Below, piece by piece: positions 57,586 to 64,000 of a DNA stretch of 64,000 nucleotides. A model generated the notes under the pieces. That model was not told the origin of the DNA. It saw only the letters and a program-made list of their open reading frames with translations, and did no database searches. The position numbers and the translations under genes were made by a program. Source of the stretch: Rhodoferax sp. OV413. Lineage in GTDB: Bacteria > Pseudomonadota > Gammaproteobacteria > Burkholderiales > Burkholderiaceae_C. Positions within the stretch are counted from its first letter, which is position 1. Each line of letters begins with the position of its first letter. Where the stretch lies: the NCBI RefSeq assembly GCF_900104385.1, contig NZ_FNJA01000004.1, forward strand, positions 248,001 through 312,000, given 5' to 3'.

Positions 57586-58506
57586 TTACTTGTAACGAAT
57601 GGTCGGATTGATGACCGCATACAGCACATCCACGATCAGATTGATCAGGATGAATTCCAGCGAGAACAGCAGCACCTCGGCCTGGATGACCGGGTAGTCG
57701 CGCATCTCCACCGAATCCACCAGCAGCCGGCCCATGCCCGGCCAATTGAACACCTTCTCGACCACGATGGAACCGCCGAGCAAGAAGCCGAACTGCAAGC
57801 CCATCATGGTGACCACCGGGATCAGCGCATTGCGCAGGCTGTGCTTGACCACCACCACGAACTCGTTCAGGCCCTTGGCGCGGGCGGTGCGCACATAGTC
57901 CTCTTTGAAAATGTCGATGAAGGACGAGCGGGTAAAGCGCGCCATCACCGCGGCCACGCCGGCGCCCAGGGTCAGCGAGGGCAGGATGTAGTGCCGCCAG
58001 CTGTCCGCGCCCACCGTAGGCAGCCAGCCCAGTTGCACCGAAAACACCTCCATCAACACCATGCCCAAGGCAAACGACGGGAATGAGATGCCGGTGATCG
58101 CCAGGGTCATGCCCAGGCGGTCCGGCCACTTGTTGCGCCACACGGCCGACACCGTGCCAATCACCAGCCCCAGTAGCACCGACCAGCCCATGGCTGCCAC
58201 GGTGAGCCAGAAGGTCGGCATGAAGCGCTCGGCAATCTCGGTAGACACCGGGCGCTTGCTGCGCAGCGAGGTGCCGAAGTCGCCCTGCACCGCATTGCTG
58301 ATGAAGCGCCAGAACTGCTCATGCATGGGCAGGTCCAGCCCCAAATCCTTGCGGATCATCTGCACCACCTCCTCGCCCGCCTCGGGACCCGCCGCCAGCC
58401 GCGCCGGGTCACCCGGCAGCAAGTGGACGAACAGGAACACCAAGGCCGCCACGATCAGCAGAGTCGGCAGCAGCCCCAACAGGCGTTTAAGAATGAAATT
58501 CAGCAT
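57586..58506 (-). CDS. gsiC: Glutathione ABC transporter permease GsiC
   Basis: 306-aa DppB-type permease, same length as E. coli GsiC. N-terminal [34 protein letters not shown], coupling loop [25 protein letters not shown], and C-terminal [14 protein letters not shown]. 20 nt after gsiB. Confidence 0.93.
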   Translation of the reverse strand: MLNFILKRLLGLLPTLLIVAALVFLFVHLLPGDPARLAAGPEAGEEVVQMIRKDLGLDLPMHEQFWRFISNAVQGDFGTSLRSKRPVSTEIAERFMPTFWLTVAAMGWSVLLGLVIGTVSAVWRNKWPDRLGMTLAITGISFPSFALGMVLMEVFSVQLGWLPTVGADSWRHYILPSLTLGAGVAAVMARFTRSSFIDIFKEDYVRTARAKGLNEFVVVVKHSLRNALIPVVTMMGLQFGFLLGGSIVVEKVFNWPGMGRLLVDSVEMRDYPVIQAEVLLFSLEFILINLIVDVLYAVINPTIRYK

Positions 58507-58526
58507 GGTGCAGTCAGCAAGGCGGC

Positions 58527-60071
58527 TTACTTCAGTTCGACTTCGTCAAAGTTGAAGGACGCATCGGGCATCATGTAGAAGCCGTTCAGGTTCTTGCTGC
58601 GCGCAGACAGCAGTTGCTCGGTGGCCAGGAAGATCCAGGGCGCATCCTTCCAGATCTGCTGCTGGGCGCTGGCGTACAGCTTGGTCTTCTCGGCAGTGTC
58701 CACCGTGGCCAGTGCCTTGGCGATGTCGGCATCTACCGCGTCGTTCTTGTAGTACGCGGTATTGAAGGCCTTGGGCGGGAAGGATTCAGACGCCAGCAAG
58801 GGGCGCATTGCCCAATCGGCCTCGCCGGTCGACGAAGACCAGCCCACGTAGTACATGCGCACGGGTGCGGTGGCGGGGTCTTGCCAGCTCTCCACACGCT
58901 CCACACGTTGGCCGGCTTCCAGCGCCAGCACTTGGGCCTTCACGCCCACCACGCTCAGCTGCTGCTGGATGAACTGGATCAGCTTCTGGCCGGTGCTGTG
59001 GTTGTAGGCCGACCACAGCGTGGTTTCAAAACCATTCGGGTAGCCGGCTTCCTTCAGCAGTTCTCGCGCCTTGACCGGGTTGTAAGGCCATGGACCCAGC
59101 TTGGTGGAATAGGCCACATCCTTGGGTACCACGCCTTCGGCGGGAATCGCATAGCCACCGAATACCACCTTGACCAGCGCTTCCTTGTTGATCGCGTAGT
59201 TCAGCGCTTCGCGCACCTTGGGGTTGTCGAAAGGCTTTTGCTGGGTGTTCAGCGAGACATAGCGGTGCACGATGGACGGCGCTGCCGTGACTTCCAGCGT
59301 CGGCTTGGTCTTCAACAGTTCGGCTTGCTCGGGCGGTACCGGATAGGTGAAGTTGGCTTCGCCGGTTTGCATCATGGCGGCACGCGAATTGTTGTCGACC
59401 ACCGGACGCCAGGTAATGGTGTCCACCTTGGGGTAGCCCTTGCGCCAGTAGCCGCCAAATTTTTCCACCTTGATGTAGTCGGTCTGCTTCCATTCGACAA
59501 ACTTGAAGGGGCCGGTACCGACTGGGTTTTGGCCGATCGTCTTGCCAAACTTTTGCAATGCCGCAGGCGAAATGATCACCGCGGATGGGTGGGCCAAGGT
59601 GTTTACAAAAGCGGAGAACGGCTCCTTCAGGGTGAAGCGCACCGTGTTGGCGTCCACGGCCTCGGTCTTGGTGATGTTCTTGTACAGGCCGTAGCGCTTG
59701 AGTTTGTTGTCAGGATTGGTGACACGGTCAAAATTGACCTTGACCGCCTCGGCATTGAAGTCGGTTCCGTCCTGGAACTTGATGCCTTTTTTCAGTTTGA
59801 AGGTGTAGCTCAGCCCGTCTTTGCTGGCGGTAAAGCTCTCGGCCAGCACGGGGGCCATCTTCATGTTTTTGTCGAAGCCCATCAGCCCTTGGTAGAAGGA
59901 CTTGGCGACCGCTTGCGACAAGGTGTCTTGCGAGTCATACGGGTCCATGGTGGTGAAGTTGGAGAACACCGCCACCACGACATCCTTGGCAGCAAAAGCG
60001 TGGGGCACGAACGCGGCGGACACGGCCAGCGCCACGGACAATTTCGACAATTTGGTCAAAGCGTGTTTCAT
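58527..60071 (-). CDS. gsiB: Glutathione-binding periplasmic protein GsiB
   Basis: 514-aa SBP_bac_5 protein, close to E. coli GsiB (512 aa) along its whole length as I remember it: [90 protein letters not shown] and [15 protein letters not shown]. Sec signal at 1-27 (cleavage near AFA|AKDV). This similarity is the main reason for calling the operon a glutathione importer rather than a generic dipeptide one. Confidence 0.93.
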   Translation of the reverse strand: MKHALTKLSKLSVALAVSAAFVPHAFAAKDVVVAVFSNFTTMDPYDSQDTLSQAVAKSFYQGLMGFDKNMKMAPVLAESFTASKDGLSYTFKLKKGIKFQDGTDFNAEAVKVNFDRVTNPDNKLKRYGLYKNITKTEAVDANTVRFTLKEPFSAFVNTLAHPSAVIISPAALQKFGKTIGQNPVGTGPFKFVEWKQTDYIKVEKFGGYWRKGYPKVDTITWRPVVDNNSRAAMMQTGEANFTYPVPPEQAELLKTKPTLEVTAAPSIVHRYVSLNTQQKPFDNPKVREALNYAINKEALVKVVFGGYAIPAEGVVPKDVAYSTKLGPWPYNPVKARELLKEAGYPNGFETTLWSAYNHSTGQKLIQFIQQQLSVVGVKAQVLALEAGQRVERVESWQDPATAPVRMYYVGWSSSTGEADWAMRPLLASESFPPKAFNTAYYKNDAVDADIAKALATVDTAEKTKLYASAQQQIWKDAPWIFLATEQLLSARSKNLNGFYMMPDASFNFDEVELK

Positions 60072-60120
60072 ACAAAAGCTCCAGGGTTACAAAAAATCCC
60101 GACCATCGGGAACCAGAAAA

Positions 60121-61986
60121 TCAATAAATACCACCCACTTTATGGCGCGCCACGAAGTGGCCGGGGCCCACCTCGTGCAGCGGCGCCACTTGGGGCAAAT
60201 CATCCAATGCGCGGATCGGGCTGGGGATCTCGCCGGCCAGCAGCTCGCGCTTGCCATGCCGGCGCGCCGGGTCGGCCACTGGCACGGCCGCCATCAGGCG
60301 GCGGGTGTAAGCGTGCTGCGGGTTTTCGAACACCGCGCGGCGCGGGCCGATCTCGACGATCTGGCCTAGGTACATCACCGCCACCCGGTGGCTGATGCGT
60401 TCCACCACCGCCATATCGTGCGAGATAAACAAGAAGGCAATGCCGAACTCGCGCTGCAAATCCAGCATCAGGTTCACGATCTGCGCGCGGATCGATACGT
60501 CCAGTGCCGACACCGCCTCGTCGGCGATCACCACCTTGGGGTTCAGCGCCAAGGCCCGGGCGATCGCGATACGCTGGCGCTGGCCGCCGGAGAACTCATG
60601 CGGGTAGCGCTGCGCCGCTGTGGCCGGCAGACCGACGCGGTACAACAGCTCGGTGACGCGCTTCTCGGCGTCCGCGCCCTTGGCCACGCCATGCACCAGC
60701 AGCGGCTCCATGATGGCAAAACCGACGGTCAAACGCGGGTCCAGCGAGGCGAACGGGTCCTGGAAAATAAACTGCACATCGCGGCGCAAGGTCTGCAGCG
60801 CCCGGCCTTGCAAGGGCGCAATCGGCCGGCCCGCCACATCCACCGCACCCGAGTCAAATTGCACCAGCCGCGCCAGCGAACGCCCGGTGGTGGACTTGCC
60901 ACAGCCGGACTCGCCGACCAGGGCCAGCGTTTCGCCCGGTTGCAGGCTGAAGCTGACCTGCTCCACCGCACAGACCTGGCGCGTGACCCGGCCAAACAAG
61001 CCGGTACGCACCGGGAAACGGGTGGTCAGGTTCTTGACCCGCAGCACCGGTGGCATGGCGTGCTGCACGGTATCGCGCACCGGCCAGACCGCTGCATCGG
61101 GCGCATCCAGCAGCGGAAAGCGCGCCGGAATATCCGTGCCCTGCATTGCACCCAGGGTCGGCACCGCCGCCAGCAGCGCCTGGGTATAGCTGTGCTGAGG
61201 TGCGGCAAACAGCGCTGCGCAATCGCCCTCTTCCACCTTGTCGCCGCGGTACATGACCAGCACGCGATCAGCCATCTCGGCCACCACGCCCATGTCGTGG
61301 GTGATGAAGACCACGCCCATGTGCATCTCGTCCTGCAGCATGCGGATGATGGCCAGCACCTGGGCCTGGATGGTCACGTCCAGCGCCGTGGTTGGCTCGT
61401 CGGCGATCAGCAGGCTGGGCTTGCACGACAAGGCCATGGCAATCATCACCCGCTGGCGCATGCCGCCCGACAGCTGGTGCGGGAAGCGGTCCAGCACGTT
61501 CTTGGCCTCGGGTATGCGCACCAGGTCCAGCATGCGCAGCGCCTCGGCACGGGCGGCGTTGCGGCCCAGGCCCTGGTGCAGGCGGATGGATTCGGCAATC
61601 TGCTCGCCCACCGGGAACACCGGGTTCAGCGAGGTCATGGGTTCCTGGAAGATCATCGCCATCTCGGCGCCGCGGATGCCACGCATGGTGGCGGTGCTGG
61701 CCCGAGCCAGGTCCAGGGTGGAGCCGTCGCGCCGGTGGAAGTTCATGCTGCCGCTGAGGATGCGGCCGCCGCCGTTTTCCACCAGCCGCATCAGCGCCAG
61801 CGACGACACCGACTTGCCGGAACCCGACTCGCCGACGATGGCCAGCGTTTCGCCGGCATTCACATGGAACGACAGGTCGCGCACCGCGTCGACCACGCGC
61901 TCCTTGGTCTCGAAGCGTACGCTGAGATTCTTGACATCCAGCACCCGGCGCGGGCCGGAACCCTGTGCCGCCACACCCTGGCTCAT
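60121..61986 (-). CDS. gsiA: Glutathione ABC transporter dual ATP-binding protein GsiA
   Basis: 621-aa fusion of two oligopeptide-transporter ATPase domains (E. coli GsiA 623). First: [12 protein letters not shown] Walker A near 50-61, [27 protein letters not shown]. Second: [40 protein letters not shown]. The ATG at 61986 (MSQGVAAQG) overlaps the stop of the amidotransferase gene in an ATGA; the longer GTG start inside that gene is rejected. Confidence 0.94.
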   Translation of the reverse strand: MSQGVAAQGSGPRRVLDVKNLSVRFETKERVVDAVRDLSFHVNAGETLAIVGESGSGKSVSSLALMRLVENGGGRILSGSMNFHRRDGSTLDLARASTATMRGIRGAEMAMIFQEPMTSLNPVFPVGEQIAESIRLHQGLGRNAARAEALRMLDLVRIPEAKNVLDRFPHQLSGGMRQRVMIAMALSCKPSLLIADEPTTALDVTIQAQVLAIIRMLQDEMHMGVVFITHDMGVVAEMADRVLVMYRGDKVEEGDCAALFAAPQHSYTQALLAAVPTLGAMQGTDIPARFPLLDAPDAAVWPVRDTVQHAMPPVLRVKNLTTRFPVRTGLFGRVTRQVCAVEQVSFSLQPGETLALVGESGCGKSTTGRSLARLVQFDSGAVDVAGRPIAPLQGRALQTLRRDVQFIFQDPFASLDPRLTVGFAIMEPLLVHGVAKGADAEKRVTELLYRVGLPATAAQRYPHEFSGGQRQRIAIARALALNPKVVIADEAVSALDVSIRAQIVNLMLDLQREFGIAFLFISHDMAVVERISHRVAVMYLGQIVEIGPRRAVFENPQHAYTRRLMAAVPVADPARRHGKRELLAGEIPSPIRALDDLPQVAPLHEVGPGHFVARHKVGGIY

Positions 61987-62855
61987 ACCGCGACGCCCTG
62001 CACCGCGCGGATCGATGTGGAGGTTGGCGGCTTCGGCCGGGCCGGCCGCAAGGGCCGGGGTGGCCGGGCGGGCAAACTGGTGCTGCTCCACACCTGGGCG
62101 CCCTCGACAAACACCTTGAGCTCACCCGGCTCGAACTTAGCCCAGGGCTCGTCGGCCGTCAGCGGTTCGGTGGCGATCAGCACCATGCGGTCGCTTTCGC
62201 TATTGGTCTGGCGCAGGTCGAGCGTCATGTCGCAGTCGATCAGGCGCGCGGTCTGGAACGGATGCTGGCGCGACAGCCAGCTCAGGTTGGTTGAGCAATG
62301 CGCAAACATGGCCTCGCCGTTGGACAGCAGGAAATTGAAAGTGCCATGGCTGGCGATGCGCCGCGACAGGTCGGCCAGCACCGGCGCCAGCTGCTTCCAG
62401 TTGGGCGGGCAGGCGTCTTTGAAGGCGCTGCGCAGTTCCTGCAGCATCCAGCAAAAGGCTTTTTCGCTGTCGGTCGTGCCCACAGGCAGGTAGTTGCCGC
62501 GCAGCCGCGGGTGGTAGTTCTTCAGGTCGCCGTTGTGGCAGAACACCCAGTGCTGACCCAGCCATTCGCGCTGGAACGGGTGGCAGTTGGACAGGGTGAC
62601 TGCGCCCTGGGTCGCCTTGCGGATGTGCGCGAGCACCGACTTGGACTTGATCGGGTAGCTGCGCACAAAGTCGGCCAGGGCCGAGTCGCTGGCCCGGCCG
62701 TCGTCTATGAACACCCGGCAGCCGGTGCGCTCGTGGAAGGCAATGCCCCAACCATCAGCATGCTCGCCGGTCTGCCCGCCGCGGGCCGAGAAGCCGGTGA
62801 ACGAGAAATTGATGCTGGCAGTGCTGTTGCAATTCATTGCAAGCATTTGGCACAT
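61983..62855 (-). CDS. Class II glutamine amidotransferase (YafJ/EgtC/Dug3 type)
   Basis: 290-aa Ntn hydrolase. Nucleophile C2 (MCQMLAMNC), then HADGWGIAF near 33-41, [21 protein letters not shown] (Arg-site region), [16 protein letters not shown], and [12 protein letters not shown]. These motifs fit the stand-alone GATase group that includes yeast Dug3 (glutathione degradation), EgtC and YafJ. The gene overlaps gsiA by 4 nt. The C-terminal 25 residues (Pro/Arg-rich) are unusual. Role in attacking a gamma-glutamyl bond is inference. Confidence 0.88.
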   Translation of the reverse strand: MCQMLAMNCNSTASINFSFTGFSARGGQTGEHADGWGIAFHERTGCRVFIDDGRASDSALADFVRSYPIKSKSVLAHIRKATQGAVTLSNCHPFQREWLGQHWVFCHNGDLKNYHPRLRGNYLPVGTTDSEKAFCWMLQELRSAFKDACPPNWKQLAPVLADLSRRIASHGTFNFLLSNGEAMFAHCSTNLSWLSRQHPFQTARLIDCDMTLDLRQTNSESDRMVLIATEPLTADEPWAKFEPGELKVFVEGAQVWSSTSLPARPPRPLRPARPKPPTSTSIRAVQGVAV

Positions 62856-62933
62856 GGTGGTTTCTTTCCTTGCTTTCCTAGGTCTAGCCGAATGCCCTGC
62901 AAGAATCAGGCCCTGGAGCTGTGCAGCCCGGGC

Positions 62934-63500
62934 CTACGCTCTGGGCAGAGTGACGCCGCTCTGGCCCTGGTACTTGCCGCCACGGTCTTTGTAGCTGACT
63001 TCGCAGACCTCGTCGCTTTCGAAAAACAGCACCTGGGCACAGCCCTCGCCTGCGTAGATTTTGGCTGGTAGCGGCGTGGTGTTACTGAATTCCAGCGTCA
63101 CATAGCCTTCCCATTCGGGCTCGAACGGCGTCACGTTGACGATGATGCCGCAGCGCGCGTAAGTGCTTTTGCCCAGGCAGATGGTCAGCACATTGCGCGG
63201 AATGCGGAAGTACTCGACCGTGCGGGCCAGCGCAAAACTGTTCGGCGGGATGATGCAGCTGTCGCCCGAAAAATCAACGAAGCTCTTTTCGTCGAAGTTC
63301 TTCGGGTCGACCACGGTGCTGTGGATATTGGTGAAGACCTTGAATTCAGGCGCGCAGCGGATGTCGTAGCCGTAGCTGCTGGTGCCGTAGCTGATGATCT
63401 TGTGGCCTTCGCGTTCGCGGATCTGGCCGGGCTCGAAGGGCTCGATCATGCCGGTTTGCTCGGCCATGCGGCGAATCCATTTGTCGCTTTTGATAGTCAT
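62934..63500 (-). CDS. dcd: dCTP deaminase
   Basis: 188-aa enzyme converting dCTP to dUTP. Landmarks: [58 protein letters not shown] with the catalytic glutamate in VTLEFSN, and [13 protein letters not shown]. Length matches the monofunctional Dcd of E. coli (193). ATG at 63500. It lies 78 nt before the amidotransferase gene. Confidence 0.97.
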   Translation of the reverse strand: MTIKSDKWIRRMAEQTGMIEPFEPGQIREREGHKIISYGTSSYGYDIRCAPEFKVFTNIHSTVVDPKNFDEKSFVDFSGDSCIIPPNSFALARTVEYFRIPRNVLTICLGKSTYARCGIIVNVTPFEPEWEGYVTLEFSNTTPLPAKIYAGEGCAQVLFFESDEVCEVSYKDRGGKYQGQSGVTLPRA

Positions 63501-63551
63501 ACGGAAATCTCTCAGGTAAGTGCGGATTGTAGCGCGCAGGTGTGCAACATC

Positions 63552-63600
63552 GCTACCAAATTAATAGCTATATCAATATATGAATAAAGCGGTAGCAGCC
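63552..63600 (+). repeat. 49-nt dispersed repeat, copy 11
   Basis: Head GCTACCAAATTAATAGC, tail AAAGCGGTAGCAGCC. It sits between guaD and dcd; its last base is the first base of the guaD stop codon. Confidence 0.7.
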
Positions 63601-64000
63601 TATTGGGCTTGGGAAATCACAGTGCGCTCGACGGCCCGGTCGTCGGCCAGGATGATCAGCGAGAACAGCAGCTCGTCCAGGCTCTGGGCGCGCGCCGTCT
63701 TGCGCGCCAGCAAGGGCGTGGCCTGCGGGTTCAGCACCAGGAAGTCGGCCTCGCAGCCGACCGCCAGATTACCGATCACCCCACCCAGGCCCAGTGCCTG
63801 GGCCGCGCCCGCCGTGTGCTGCCACCACAGGTTTTGCGGGTTCAGCGACAGGCCGGGCTTGGTCTGGCCTTCGCGGCCCACATAGTAGGCCGCGCGCATG
63901 GTGTGGAACGGGCTGAAGCTGGTGCCGCCGCCCACATCGCTGGCCAAGCCGTAGCCAAAGCCGATGCGGTCTGCGCCCTCGTAGTCAAAAAAGCCGCTGC
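63600..64000 (-). CDS. guaD: Guanine deaminase, C-terminal part (cut by window edge)
   Basis: About 133 codons of an amidohydrolase, open at base 64000 and stopping at 63600. The stretch RIGFGYGLASDVGGGTSFSPF carries the metal-binding aspartate (DVGGGTSFS) of guanine deaminases, followed by LWWQHTAGAAQALGLGGVIGNLAVGCEADFLVLNP and SLDELLFSLIILADDRAVERT. GuaD turns guanine into xanthine. An internal ATG at 63947 is not a likely start. Confidence 0.9.
   Translation of the reverse strand, partial: SGFFDYEGADRIGFGYGLASDVGGGTSFSPFHTMRAAYYVGREGQTKPGLSLNPQNLWWQHTAGAAQALGLGGVIGNLAVGCEADFLVLNPQATPLLARKTARAQSLDELLFSLIILADDRAVERTVISQAQ

Overview
This 64 kb window looks like the chromosome of a betaproteobacterium of the order Burkholderiales, most likely family Comamonadaceae (Rhodoferax/Polaromonas/Acidovorax-like). 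Reasons: moderately high G+C with short AT-rich spacers; the linkage thrS-infC-rpmI-rplT-pheS-pheT-ihfA-merR-tRNA-Pro; the linkage rpsO-pnp-qor-tpiA-secG-tRNA-Leu-nuoA..N followed by a DUF2818 gene; and a family of about 48-nt dispersed repeats of a type I remember from that family. Assignment below family level is inference. I see no IS element, prophage, CRISPR array or rRNA. Most genes lie on the minus strand.

Layout. (1) 1-10.3 kb, minus: a sulfur-scavenging region. It holds a periplasmic sulfate-binding protein, the sulfonate system ssuE-ssuA-ssuD-VOC protein-ssuC-ssuB, metY, a nitroreductase-like protein, a 71-aa molybdate/TOBE (Mop) protein and metN-metI (metI is cut by the left edge). 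(2) 10.7-13.5 kb: a secreted NlpC/P60 hydrolase, a Tat-type dienelactone hydrolase homologue and an HPP-CBS membrane protein. (3) 13.6-21.9 kb, minus: the translation cluster. infC has an AUC start codon. In front of thrS are a Thr-rich mini-ORF and an intrinsic terminator, together a candidate attenuator. (4) 21.9-31.1 kb: a marR-OMF-emrA-emrB drug efflux operon with a perfect palindromic operator, then on the plus strand an MsbA-type ABC exporter and a YccS/FUSC membrane protein. (5) 31.2-34.2 kb: glutamate dehydrogenase, DUF1178, NUDIX and DUF2818 genes. (6) 34.2-48.6 kb, minus: a complete 14-gene complex I operon (nuoA-N), preceded by tRNA-Leu(GAG), secG, tpiA and a quinone oxidoreductase gene. 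Two identical 10-bp palindromes lie 40 nt apart just upstream of the tRNA. (7) 51-53.8 kb: rpsO-pnp, with a rpsO terminator and a perfect 16-bp hairpin in the pnp leader. (8) 53.9-62.9 kb, minus: a class II glutamine amidotransferase (Dug3/YafJ/EgtC type) translationally coupled to gsiA-gsiB-gsiC-gsiD (glutathione importer), followed by an S58 (DmpA) and an M55 (DppA) aminopeptidase and a zinc metallopeptidase. I read this as a candidate glutathione import-and-degradation operon. (9) The right edge has dcd and the C-terminal part of guaD.

The most novel-looking items are the putative threonine attenuator of thrS, the Dug3-like/gsi/aminopeptidase operon, the constant-length 48-nt repeat family (which also lies inside two coding regions), and the paired TCTGTACAGA palindromes in front of tRNA-Leu and nuo. 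All functions are inferred from sequence recognition. No database search was run.
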